64,000 nucleotides of DNA from JAIPGX01 sp041650475 (lineage in GTDB: Bacteria > Babelota > Babeliae > Babelales > UASB340). The translations under genes and the position numbers were made by a program. Positions 26,995 through 36,503 of this stretch are shown one piece after another; position 1 is the first letter of the stretch, and every line of letters begins with the position of its first letter. Location of the stretch: assembly GCA_041650475.1 (NCBI GenBank), contig JBAZLD010000001.1:77346-141345 (forward strand), given 5' to 3'. Under the pieces are notes generated by a model. It was not told the DNA's origin. It did not search any database and worked only from the letters and a program-made list of their open reading frames with translations.

Positions 26995-27387
26995 ATGTCA
27001 ACAAAGAATATAGCTGAGATAGTTGAAAAAATAGAAAAAATGTCACTTTTGGAAGTTGCTGATTTAGTAAAAACTTTAGAAGAAAAATTTGGTGTTTCTG
27101 CCGCAATGCCAGTAGCTGCAGCTGCTTCCGCTGCTTCTTCGGGAAGTCAAGCAAGTAGTGCTGTAGAAGAAGAAAAAACTGAATTTACTGTTACATTAAA
27201 AGATTCTGGTGCTGAAAAAATTAAAGTTATTAAAGCATTAAGAACAGTTACTCCATTGGGCTTAAAAGAAGCAAAAGATGTAGTTGAAGCTACTCCTTCT
27301 GTTATTGCTCAAGGTGTAAATAAAGATGATGCAAAAAAAATAAAAGAAGCCTTGGAAGCCGCCGGGGCAAAAGTTGAATTATCTTAA
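26995..27387 (+). CDS. rplL: 50S ribosomal protein L7/L12
   Basis: 130 residues: an N-terminal dimerisation region (EIVEKIEKMSLLEVADLVKTLE), an Ala/Ser-rich hinge (about 40-60) and the C-terminal factor-binding domain (KIKVIKALRTVTPLGLKEAKD). The ATG at 26995 is preceded by GTGAGG. An upstream TTG (26977) is less likely. Confidence 0.96.
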   Translation: MSTKNIAEIVEKIEKMSLLEVADLVKTLEEKFGVSAAMPVAAAASAASSGSQASSAVEEEKTEFTVTLKDSGAEKIKVIKALRTVTPLGLKEAKDVVEATPSVIAQGVNKDDAKKIKEALEAAGAKVELS

Positions 27388-27421
27388 TAATTAAAGATAA
27401 TAAAATTTAGAAAATAAATTA

Positions 27422-27470
27422 GGTTAACTTTTCAAAATTATCAAAAATTGATAATTTTGAAAAGTTAACC
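27422..27470 (+). promoter_or_regulatory. Perfect 23-bp hairpin between rplL and rpoB
   Basis: Bases 27422-27444 pair perfectly with 27448-27470, leaving a three-base loop. No T-run follows, so it is unlikely to be a simple terminator. Its position matches that of the attenuator and RNase III processing site between rplL and rpoB in enterobacteria. A long perfect duplex like this would be a good RNase III substrate. The rest of the 192-base gap holds a short G-rich stretch and the rpoB ribosome-binding site (GGGAG). Confidence 0.6.
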
Positions 27471-27579
27471 GTTTAGTTTCTAAGCGGTTTGAAGGGCGTG
27501 TATTTAGGGGGATTCGTAAATTTTAGTTTAATTTTTAATAATTAACGTAAAACGTAATATGTTTTTTGGGAGCTGCTGA

Positions 27580-30500
27580 ATGTCTCAAATTCAAAATGAA
27601 AAAAATGTTTTGAGAAAGTCTTTTGGAAAAATCAAGGAGGTTGTTAGCTTACCAAACCTCATAGAGATTCAGTCCAAATCTTTTAATGATTTTGTGCAAT
27701 TTGATTTTTTACCATCTGAAAGAAAGAATATTGGGCTTGAAAAGGTATTAAGGGATACCTTTCCTGTCGAACATAATGAACGTATTTCTTTACAATATAT
27801 AAGTTATGAATTGGGTGAATGGTCGTGTACTTGTTCAAACTTAAAAGGTATTGTTAATAGATATACTTGGAAATGTTCTTCTTGTAACAAGACCGGATGT
27901 AGTAGATTAAAAGAAGATAAATGCGAACATTGTGGTAAAAATACAGCAGCATATATTTTTTGTAAAAAATGTTTTTCAAGGGTGGGAATAAAAACTGCTA
28001 TAAATGTTGATGAATGTCGATATAGTGATAAAACTTATTCCATGTCATTAAAAGTAAAAATGCAACTTGTTTCTTGGGATATTGATCCTGATAATTCAAC
28101 AAAAGTTGTTAGAGATATAAAAGAACAAGAAGTATTTTTTTGTGACCTTCCTATTATGGTTGATTTATATGAGGATAGTGAAGGTAATTTTAAATTGGGA
28201 AATAACGGAACATTTGTTATAAACGGTGTGGATCGTGTTGTTGTTAGCCAAATGCACAGAGCTGCAGGTGTAATGTTTTCCGTTAGTAAGAAGATAAAAG
28301 ATTTTAGAGGACAATTAAGTTATATAGCAAGAATCATTCCTAATAGAGGTTCTTGGCTTGATTTTGAATTTGATCAGAATGACCATTTATATGTTCGAGT
28401 AGATAAAAAAAAGAAAATTTTAATAACAACATTTTTACAGGCTTTAGGGATTGAAAAAGATAAGATTTTATCAATGTTCTATGATTTTGAAACTATAGAA
28501 ATAAAAGATAAGAAATTTTTTAGAAAAATTGATAATAGTCTGGTTGGTCAAAGGTTAGAGTCAGATGCTTTACCAAAAAATATTGAATCTAAATTTACGA
28601 TTGGTCAAAGACTTAATAAAAATTTGATAGAAAAGATTTTAAAAGAAGGTGTTAAAAAACTTTCAGTTAGATTTAATAGTCTTGTAAATAGAGTATTGGC
28701 ACAAGACATAATAGATAATGATACTGGAGAAGTTATTGTTCAAAAGGGTACAATTTTAACTGAAGAATTGATAAACCAATTGACATTATTAGGTAATTTT
28801 TCTATTAGTGTTATTCAAAATTTTGGATATTCTTTACAATCTTCAATTGCTTTGTCTTTCGCACATGATCCTTTTAAAAATAGACAAGAGGCTCTTAAGG
28901 AAGTTTATTCTAAGTTAAGACCGGGTGATGTTCCTTCTGCAAAAATTATGGAGGAATATATTGATAATCTTTTTTATAACCCTAGATTTTATGATTTGAC
29001 GGTAGTTGGTCGAATTCGTTGTAATAGAAAATTAGGTCTTAATATAGATGAATCGATAACTTATTTAACGCAAGATGATATTATTGCAACAATAAAATAC
29101 TTGATAGGCTTAAAAGAAAAGGGCGAAGGCGAATTAGATGATATTGATCATTTGGGTAACAGGGCTGTTAGATTAGTTGGCGAATTGTTGCAAGGTCAAT
29201 TTTATTCTGGGTTATCTCGCATAGAAAGAATAATTAAAGAACGTTTTAGATTACAGGATAATTATGCTGTTTTAATGCCATATGATTTTTTAAATGTTAG
29301 ACCTTTGGCTGCTGTTTTAAGAGAATTTTTTGGAACAGGACAGTTATCTCAATTTATGGATCAAACTAATCCATTGGCAGAGATGGCTCATAAAAGACGT
29401 CTTTCTGCTTTAGGGCCCGGAGGTATCACGAAAGATAGAGCAACATTTGAGGTTCGAGATGTACACTCTTCTCATTATGGTAGAATTTGTCCTATAGAAA
29501 CACCAGAAGGTCAGAACATTGGGTTAATTTCTTCTTTGGCTGCATATGCAAAAGTTAATGAATTAGGTTTTATACAAACACCATACAGGCCTGTCGTTGA
29601 TGGTGTAATTAAAGAAGATAAAATTGTATATATGGATGCATTTGAAGAAATAGGTACATCCATTGCTCAGGCATCTATTAAAACCGATAAAAAAGGTAAG
29701 ATAGAAGATAAAGAAATTTTAGTACGTAAAGATGGAAATATTATGCTTTGCGATACTAAAAACATAGATTATGTTGATGCTTCTCCTAGACAATTAGTTT
29801 CTGTTCCTACATCATTGATTCCTTTTTTAGAGCATGATGATGCCAATAGGGCATTGATGGGTTCTAATATGCAACGTCAAGCTGTACCGATTGTTAAATG
29901 CCAGGCTCCTATAGTTGGGACAGGAATAGAAAAAGAGGTTGGATCAATACCTGGCGTTTCTGTTCTTGCAAGAAATTTAGGTATAGTTGAATATGTTTCT
30001 GCTGATAAAATAATAGTTAGTTTACATCAGGAAAAATCTGGAAATGATTATAATTGGTTTTCAAAACCGATAGATATTTATAATCTTAAAAAATTTGGAA
30101 TATCTAGTCATAATACATGTATCCATTATGTTCCAGTAGTAAAAGTTGGTGATAAAATTAAAGTTAATGATCTTTTAGCTAGTGGATCTGCAACGATTGA
30201 TGGTGAATTGGCTTTAGGTAGCAATATACTTGTTGCATTTATGCCTTGGCACGGATATAACTTTGAAGATGCTATTGTTTTGAGTAAAAGGCTTGTTAGT
30301 GAAGATGTATTTACATCTGTTCATGTTGAAGAGTTTGTTGTTGAAGCTAGAGACACAAAATTAGGTGCGGAAGAAATTACTCGTGATATTCCTGATGTAG
30401 GTGAAAAGGATTTAGAAGCCTTGGATGAAGATGGAATTGTTTATATTGGAACAAGAGTAAAGCCTGGAGATATTTTAGTTGGAAAAGTTACTTTAAAAGG

Positions 30501-31914
30501 TGACGTTCAAGTTTCTCCTGAAGAAAAATTATTACGAGCTATTTTTGGAGAAAAATCTAGAGAAGTTAGAGATACTTCATTAAGAGTTCCACCTGGAGTT
30601 GAGGCTACAGTTATTGGAGTTAAAATTTTTTCTAGAAGTGGAATAAGAAAAGATAAAAGATATAAAGATTTTGTAACAAAAGAAACATCTAAAATAGAAG
30701 AAAATTTTCAATTTCATATTACCCTTTTAGAAAAGGGAACAAAAGTACGTATAATTGAGCTTTTAAAAGATTTAAAAGTTGGAAGTTCAAAAGGTAAATT
30801 AAGTGGTAAAGATGACATTTTTTCTAAAGATAAATTAGAAAAAATGAGTATAGATGATTTGTTTAAAATAGAAACATCTGATAAAAAAATAAATGAAAAA
30901 ATAAGTAAATATCAAGAGATGTTTAATAATCAAATTCATGTTCTTTCGGCATTAAAACAAGAACAGCTTTCAGAGTTAAGAAAAGGTGATGAATTGCCAT
31001 CAGGTGTCTTAAAAATGATAAAAGTTTATGTTGCAATGAAAAGACATGTTTCTGTTGGTGATAAAATGGCAGGAAGACATGGAAATAAGGGTGTTGTATC
31101 TAGGATAGTTAATGTAGAAGATATGCCATATTTAGAAGATGGAACTCCTGTTGATATAGTACTTAATCCATTAGGTGTTCCGAGTCGTATGAATGTTGGG
31201 CAGATATTGGAAACTATTTTGGGTATGGCTGGTAAAAAAATGGGTGATAATTTTGCAAAAGAGTTAACAGATTTTAGTTACAAAAACGTTAAAGCTAATT
31301 TGTCAAAATATTATGGTACTGAAATAGTTGATGATATTGAAAAACAATATGGTAAGGATGTTTTGAATAGTTTTGCCATCAAAACGATTCAAAATGGTGT
31401 AGCAATGAGCTCGCCAGTATTTGATGGTGCTAATTATGAAAAAGAGATTATACCGTTATTAAATAATTTAGGTTTATCTTCAAATGGTGCATATACCCTT
31501 TATGATGGCCATACTGGAGATTCTTTTGATCAGCCAGTTACCGTTGGTTATATTTACATGATGAAATTAAATCATTTGGCTGATGATAAACTTCATGCTC
31601 GTTCTGTTGGGCCATATTCTTTAATTACACAACAACCATTGGGAGGTAAAGCTCAATTCGGTGGACAACGTCTTGGAGAAATGGAAGTATGGGCATTGTA
31701 TGCATATGGTGCAGCATATACTTTACAAGAAATGTTGACTGTAAAATCTGACGATGTTAATGGAAGAATTAAAGCTTATGAATCAATCGTTAGAGGTGAA
31801 GAAGTTGCTGAACCAGGAATACCTGAATCATTCAATGTTTTGGTTAAAGAATTTCAAAGTTTAGGTTTGCAGGTAGATCTATTTAAGACTAGCAAGGAGC
31901 AAGTTGGTGAATAA
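27580..31914 (+). CDS. rpoB: DNA-directed RNA polymerase subunit beta, with a Cys-rich insertion
   Basis: 1444 residues, full length. Core signatures are intact, including the rifampicin-pocket region (GQLSQFMDQTNPLAE, KRRLSALGPGG) and the C-terminal GKAQFGGQRLGEMEVWA. An unusual block of about 60 residues (81-141) interrupts the N-terminal part between YELGE and NVDECR. It carries nine cysteines, mostly in CxC or CxxC pairs (83/85, 99/102, 115/118, 128/131, plus 107), suggesting two zinc sites. A smaller insertion (about 12 residues) occurs before the NNGTFVINGVDRV motif. It is separated from rplL by a hairpin and overlaps rpoC by eight bases. Confidence 0.97.
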   Translation: MSQIQNEKNVLRKSFGKIKEVVSLPNLIEIQSKSFNDFVQFDFLPSERKNIGLEKVLRDTFPVEHNERISLQYISYELGEWSCTCSNLKGIVNRYTWKCSSCNKTGCSRLKEDKCEHCGKNTAAYIFCKKCFSRVGIKTAINVDECRYSDKTYSMSLKVKMQLVSWDIDPDNSTKVVRDIKEQEVFFCDLPIMVDLYEDSEGNFKLGNNGTFVINGVDRVVVSQMHRAAGVMFSVSKKIKDFRGQLSYIARIIPNRGSWLDFEFDQNDHLYVRVDKKKKILITTFLQALGIEKDKILSMFYDFETIEIKDKKFFRKIDNSLVGQRLESDALPKNIESKFTIGQRLNKNLIEKILKEGVKKLSVRFNSLVNRVLAQDIIDNDTGEVIVQKGTILTEELINQLTLLGNFSISVIQNFGYSLQSSIALSFAHDPFKNRQEALKEVYSKLRPGDVPSAKIMEEYIDNLFYNPRFYDLTVVGRIRCNRKLGLNIDESITYLTQDDIIATIKYLIGLKEKGEGELDDIDHLGNRAVRLVGELLQGQFYSGLSRIERIIKERFRLQDNYAVLMPYDFLNVRPLAAVLREFFGTGQLSQFMDQTNPLAEMAHKRRLSALGPGGITKDRATFEVRDVHSSHYGRICPIETPEGQNIGLISSLAAYAKVNELGFIQTPYRPVVDGVIKEDKIVYMDAFEEIGTSIAQASIKTDKKGKIEDKEILVRKDGNIMLCDTKNIDYVDASPRQLVSVPTSLIPFLEHDDANRALMGSNMQRQAVPIVKCQAPIVGTGIEKEVGSIPGVSVLARNLGIVEYVSADKIIVSLHQEKSGNDYNWFSKPIDIYNLKKFGISSHNTCIHYVPVVKVGDKIKVNDLLASGSATIDGELALGSNILVAFMPWHGYNFEDAIVLSKRLVSEDVFTSVHVEEFVVEARDTKLGAEEITRDIPDVGEKDLEALDEDGIVYIGTRVKPGDILVGKVTLKGDVQVSPEEKLLRAIFGEKSREVRDTSLRVPPGVEATVIGVKIFSRSGIRKDKRYKDFVTKETSKIEENFQFHITLLEKGTKVRIIELLKDLKVGSSKGKLSGKDDIFSKDKLEKMSIDDLFKIETSDKKINEKISKYQEMFNNQIHVLSALKQEQLSELRKGDELPSGVLKMIKVYVAMKRHVSVGDKMAGRHGNKGVVSRIVNVEDMPYLEDGTPVDIVLNPLGVPSRMNVGQILETILGMAGKKMGDNFAKELTDFSYKNVKANLSKYYGTEIVDDIEKQYGKDVLNSFAIKTIQNGVAMSSPVFDGANYEKEIIPLLNNLGLSSNGAYTLYDGHTGDSFDQPVTVGYIYMMKLNHLADDKLHARSVGPYSLITQQPLGGKAQFGGQRLGEMEVWALYAYGAAYTLQEMLTVKSDDVNGRIKAYESIVRGEEVAEPGIPESFNVLVKEFQSLGLQVDLFKTSKEQVGE

Positions 31915-34900
31915 TAGAATACTTGAAAGATTTCGTGAGTATATAAATACTACACAATTTAATGCTATAAAAATTGCTATAGCTTCCCCAGAAAAGATTA
32001 GATCGCTTTCTTATGGAGAAGTTAAGAAAATTGAGACAATTAATTATCGTACTTTAAAGCCAGAAAGAGATGGATTATTTTGTGCACGCATTTTTGGTCC
32101 AGTAAAAGATTGGGAATGTAATTGCGGAAAATACAAAAGGATGAAACATCGTGGTGTAACTTGCGAAAAATGTGGCGTTGAAGTAATTCAGTCCAAAGTT
32201 CGAAGAGAACGAATGGGACATATTAATTTAGTTTCCCCTGTTTGCCATATATGGTTTTTAAAGGGAATTCCAAGTTATTTAAGTCTTATTTTAAATATGA
32301 CAGTTCGCGATTTGGAATCTGTTATTTATTTTGATAGTTACATTGTTATAAATCAGGGTAATTCTCCTTATCCATCAAAAACATTACTTTCTCCTCAAGA
32401 ATATGAAGATTATTTAAATGCACATCCAGATGATACAATTTTTAGGTGTGATATGGGTGGACAAGCAATTAGATCATTGCTTTCTTTAATGGATCTTAAT
32501 TTTGAAATTAGAAAAATAGAAGAAGAATATAATCAAACTACATCTGTTGCAATTAGACACAAATTAGCCAAGAGGATTAAGGTTTTATCTGGAATGTTAC
32601 AGGTTAATATTAGACCTGAATGGATAGTATTAGAAGCTCTTCCGGTGCTTCCTCCAGATTTAAGACCATTGGTGCCGTTAGAGGGTGGTCGTTTTGCTAG
32701 TTCAGATTTAAATGATTTATATAGAAGAGTTTTAAATAGAAATATTCGACTACGTCGATTGATAGAATTAGAAGCTCCAGATGTTATTGTTAAAAATGAA
32801 AAAAGAATGCTTCAGGAATCTGTTGATGCATTGATTGATAATGGTAGACGTGGTCAACCTGTTAGAGGTTCAAACAAGAGACCTCTTAAATCTTTAAGTG
32901 AAATGCTACGAGGTAAACAGGGAAGATTTAGACAAAATTTATTAGGTAAACGTGTTGATTATTCAGGAAGATCTGTAATTGTCGTTGAACCTGAGTTAAA
33001 AATATATCAATGTGGGTTACCTAAATTAATGGCATTAGAATTATTTAAACCATTTGTTTATGTTGAATTACAAAAAAAAGAATATGCCTTAAATTTAAGA
33101 GTCGCAAAACGAATGGTAGAAAATATGACACCAGAAGTTTGGGAAGCGTTAGAAGAAGTGGTAAAAGATCGTCCGGTTTTATTAAATCGTGCTCCTACTT
33201 TGCATAGACTTGGTATTCAAGCCTTTTATCCAATTTTAGTTGAAGGTAAGGCTATAAAAGTTCACCCATTGGTATGTTCAGCTTTTAACGCAGATTTTGA
33301 TGGTGACCAGATGGCAGTCCACGTTTTGTTAAGTAAAAGGGCTAGATTAGAAGCGGATAGTCTTATGCTTTCTATTCATAATGTTCTTTCTCCTGCTAGT
33401 GGGAAACCTATTTCAACTCCCTCTCAAGAAATGGTTTTAGGTTTATATTATATAACAAAAGGTAGAAAAAATGTTGATGGAGCTGGCTTTGTTTTTTCTA
33501 ATATAGAAGAAGTAATTTATGCATATCAACATGGTAAAATAAATATTCAGGCCCCTATTAAATTACGTTTAAATTTAGGAACTAAACTTATTGAAACAAC
33601 AGTAGGAAGAGTTCTTTTATACGAAGCTTTGCCTGAAGAGGCGAATTTTGAATGGATAAATAAAGCAGTAAAAAAGAAAGATATAGTTAAATTAATTTTT
33701 AGATTGTATAAAACTTTTGGTCCTAAAAAAACAGTTGAATCTTTAGATAAGATAAAAAGCTTAGGATTTAAAAATGCAACATTGGCTGGAATATCTCTAT
33801 GTGTTGATAATTTAATTATTCCTCAAAATAAAAACGAAATTGTAAAAAAAGCTATAAAAGAAGTTGAAAAGGCCGAAGAACTTTATAGAGAAGGTGCAGT
33901 TACAAACGGTGAACGTTATAATAAAGTTATTCAAATTTGGGCTAAAACTACTGAAAATATTGCTAATGAAATGATTTCTGTTTTAGAAGATTTTGATAAT
34001 AAAGCAGCAAATGGAAAAATTCCATTTAATCCGCTTTTTATGATGTTAGATTCAGGAGCTAGAGGATCTAGACAACAAATTAGACAGTTGGCTGGTATGA
34101 GAGGTTTAATGGCCAAACCTTCTGGCGAAGTTATGGAAACTCCTGTTATAGCTAATTTTAGAGAAGGGTTGAATGTTTTTGAATATTTTGTATCTACACA
34201 TGGTGCTAGAAAAGGTTTGGCGGATACAGCATTAAAAACTGCTGATGCAGGATATTTAACAAGAAGATTAATTGATGTTTCTCAGGATGTTGTTATTACT
34301 CAAAAAGATTGTAATAATTTAGGATATATTACTCTAACTGATTTAAAAGAATCAGGGGAAATAATAGAACCTTTAGAAGATAGAATTTTGGGTAGAATTG
34401 CAGCTGAAGATATAATAGGTCCTGTTAGTGGTGAATTAATAGTAAAACAGGGTGAATTAATAAATAGCAATTTAGTTGATAAAATAAAAGAATCTGCAGT
34501 TACACATGTTTCTGTTAGATCGGTAATGACTTGCCAATCTAAAAGAGGTGTATGTGCAAAGTGTTATGGCATGGATTTATCAACACTTGAATTGGTAGAT
34601 GTCGGCTCAGCCGTTGGAATTGTTGCTGCTCAATCTATTGGTGAACCTGGAACTCAGTTGACATTAAGAACGTTCCATATTGGTGGTACGGCTAGTGGTC
34701 TTGTTGAAAAAGATTTCAATATTGCAAAATTTGCAGGAACTATACGTTACAAAAATGTAAATGTTGTTAAAAATCGTGAAAATGCTCTTATTATAGTAAA
34801 TCGAAAATCTAGAGTTGCTATTATTGCTGATGATGGTAGAGAATTAGAAGAATACGAATTAACATACGGTACTTTGCTTTTTGTTGATGACGGAGCCAAG

Positions 34901-36022
34901 GTTGTTGTTGGTCAAAAAATTTCTGAATCCAGACCTGAAAGAATAATATTAACTGAAAAATCTGGAAAGATTAGATTTATTGATTTAATAGAAAATGTAA
35001 CTTATCAAGTTAAATATAATGAAGAAACAGGTCAATCTAATAAAACAATTCTTGAAAGAAGAGACGAAAAACGGCAACCTTATTTTGCAATCGAAGACGA
35101 AAACAATGAAGAAATTGCAAGGTATTATTTACCAACAAATTCTTCTTTATTAGTTGAAGATGGTCAAAAAGTTAAAGCTGGAGACGTGCTTGCAAGGTTA
35201 CCAAGAGAAGAAAAGAAAACGCGAGATATAACAGGTGGTTTACCTAGGGTTGCAGAATTATTTGAAGCTCGTATTCCTAAAGATATAGCTGCTATAGCAG
35301 AGGTTGATGGTAAGGTTCAATTTGGAGGCTTACACAAGGGTCAACGTCGTATAACAGTTACTTCAGAAGAAGGTGAAGTTTTTGAATACAACGTTCCCCG
35401 AAGTAAACATTTAAATGTTGAAGATGGGGATACTGTAAAAGCGGGTGATTTATTAACATCTGGTGATCCTAATGGACATGATATTTTGCGAATCCTTGGT
35501 TCTGATGAACTTCAAAAATATTTAGTTAAAGAAGTTCAAGAAATTTATAGATTGCAAGGTGTAGAAATAAATGATAAACATATAGAATTGATCGTAAGAC
35601 AAATGCTTAGAAAAGTTCAAATCATTGATGCTGGAGATACAAATTTTTCAGTTGGTGATAAGGTTGATAAGATGCATGTTCAGACTGTCAACAGGCTAAT
35701 AGCAAAAGAAGGTAAAAAAATTGCTATTGCAAAACCAATTTTGATGGGTATTACAAAAGCATCGTTGGGAACAGAAAGCTTTTTGTCTGCAGCGTCTTTC
35801 CAAGAAACCACAAAGATTTTAACTGAAGCAGCAATTGTAGGTCAGGTAGATTATCTTTATGGCTTGAAAGAAAATGTTCAAATTGGTAGACTTATTCCTG
35901 CAGGTACAGGAATTTCTTCTTTTAGATTAAAACATTTGGGTGAAGATGTTTCAGCTTTTGAGCAAAAAGCTAGAACTGAAGAAAATTTGGAAGCTGGTTT
36001 AGAAAAAATATCATTGAAATAA
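31907..36022 (+). CDS. rpoC: DNA-directed RNA polymerase subunit beta'
   Basis: 1371 residues. It has the N-terminal zinc finger (CNCGKYKRMKHRGVTCEKC), the catalytic NADFDGDQM triad, the bridge-helix region (SGARGSRQQIRQLAGMRGLM) and a second zinc site (CQSKRGVCAKC). I choose the GTG at 31907, seven bases after AAGGAG (31894-31899). A TTG one codon upstream is closer than usual. The start overlaps the rpoB stop, indicating translational coupling. Confidence 0.97.
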   Translation: MNNRILERFREYINTTQFNAIKIAIASPEKIRSLSYGEVKKIETINYRTLKPERDGLFCARIFGPVKDWECNCGKYKRMKHRGVTCEKCGVEVIQSKVRRERMGHINLVSPVCHIWFLKGIPSYLSLILNMTVRDLESVIYFDSYIVINQGNSPYPSKTLLSPQEYEDYLNAHPDDTIFRCDMGGQAIRSLLSLMDLNFEIRKIEEEYNQTTSVAIRHKLAKRIKVLSGMLQVNIRPEWIVLEALPVLPPDLRPLVPLEGGRFASSDLNDLYRRVLNRNIRLRRLIELEAPDVIVKNEKRMLQESVDALIDNGRRGQPVRGSNKRPLKSLSEMLRGKQGRFRQNLLGKRVDYSGRSVIVVEPELKIYQCGLPKLMALELFKPFVYVELQKKEYALNLRVAKRMVENMTPEVWEALEEVVKDRPVLLNRAPTLHRLGIQAFYPILVEGKAIKVHPLVCSAFNADFDGDQMAVHVLLSKRARLEADSLMLSIHNVLSPASGKPISTPSQEMVLGLYYITKGRKNVDGAGFVFSNIEEVIYAYQHGKINIQAPIKLRLNLGTKLIETTVGRVLLYEALPEEANFEWINKAVKKKDIVKLIFRLYKTFGPKKTVESLDKIKSLGFKNATLAGISLCVDNLIIPQNKNEIVKKAIKEVEKAEELYREGAVTNGERYNKVIQIWAKTTENIANEMISVLEDFDNKAANGKIPFNPLFMMLDSGARGSRQQIRQLAGMRGLMAKPSGEVMETPVIANFREGLNVFEYFVSTHGARKGLADTALKTADAGYLTRRLIDVSQDVVITQKDCNNLGYITLTDLKESGEIIEPLEDRILGRIAAEDIIGPVSGELIVKQGELINSNLVDKIKESAVTHVSVRSVMTCQSKRGVCAKCYGMDLSTLELVDVGSAVGIVAAQSIGEPGTQLTLRTFHIGGTASGLVEKDFNIAKFAGTIRYKNVNVVKNRENALIIVNRKSRVAIIADDGRELEEYELTYGTLLFVDDGAKVVVGQKISESRPERIILTEKSGKIRFIDLIENVTYQVKYNEETGQSNKTILERRDEKRQPYFAIEDENNEEIARYYLPTNSSLLVEDGQKVKAGDVLARLPREEKKTRDITGGLPRVAELFEARIPKDIAAIAEVDGKVQFGGLHKGQRRITVTSEEGEVFEYNVPRSKHLNVEDGDTVKAGDLLTSGDPNGHDILRILGSDELQKYLVKEVQEIYRLQGVEINDKHIELIVRQMLRKVQIIDAGDTNFSVGDKVDKMHVQTVNRLIAKEGKKIAIAKPILMGITKASLGTESFLSAASFQETTKILTEAAIVGQVDYLYGLKENVQIGRLIPAGTGISSFRLKHLGEDVSAFEQKARTEENLEAGLEKISLK

Positions 36023-36031
36023 ATTTAATTT

Positions 36032-36107
36032 AGGCGCGTAGCTCAGTTGGTAGAGCATTGCTTTGACGTAGCAAGGGTCAGCGGTTCGAGTCCGCTCGTG
36101 CCTACCA
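36032..36107 (+). tRNA. tRNA-Val (anticodon GAC)
   Basis: The acceptor stem is AGGCGCG with CGTGCCT (one G-T pair). The anticodon stem TTGCT/AGCAA with loop TTGACGT gives GAC. The T loop is TTCGAGT and CCA is encoded. It starts ten bases after rpoC. Confidence 0.95.
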
Positions 36108-36165
36108 TTTAATTGATGTTTAATTTTTATTATTAATTATAATTTTGATTTGGAGTTTTTTTGAA

Positions 36166-36447
36166 ATGTTAGATAAGAGCATTAAGAGAGATATTATAAA
36201 AAAATACTCTAGAAAAGATAATGATACTGGTTCAAGTGAGGTACAGATAGGTTTGATATCAAAAAGAATTGAAGAAATATCAAATCATTTAAGGCTTTTT
36301 CCTAAAGATAAGCATTCAGAATTGGGACTTACGAAGCTTGTTGGCAAAAGACGTTCTCTTTTAAATTATTTAGAAAAAAGTGATAAAAAAAGATTTGATT
36401 TTGTTCAGCAAGAGATTAAAAAAAAGATAAATAAAGATAATAAATAA
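36166..36447 (+). CDS. rpsO: 30S ribosomal protein S15
   Basis: 93 residues with the S15 hallmark DTGSSEVQIGLISKRI and the GLTKLVGKRRSLLNYL helix. It binds the central domain of 16S rRNA. The ATG at 36166 is preferred over one seven codons upstream, which adds non-homologous residues. It is followed by a strong terminator and then pnp, the order seen in many bacteria. Confidence 0.95.
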   Translation: MLDKSIKRDIIKKYSRKDNDTGSSEVQIGLISKRIEEISNHLRLFPKDKHSELGLTKLVGKRRSLLNYLEKSDKKRFDFVQQEIKKKINKDNK

Positions 36448-36459
36448 TTTGAAAAATTT

Positions 36460-36489
36460 AAAAAGGCCCCTTTTTAGGGGCTTTTTTTT
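36460..36489 (+). terminator. Intrinsic terminator between rpsO and pnp
   Basis: GGCCCC (36465-36470) and GGGGC (36477-36481) form a GC-rich stem, extended by flanking A and T bases, with a six-base loop and a run of eight T (36482-36489). The clearest rho-independent terminator in the window. Confidence 0.85.
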
Positions 36490-36503
36490 AAGGTGTAATT
36501 TAT

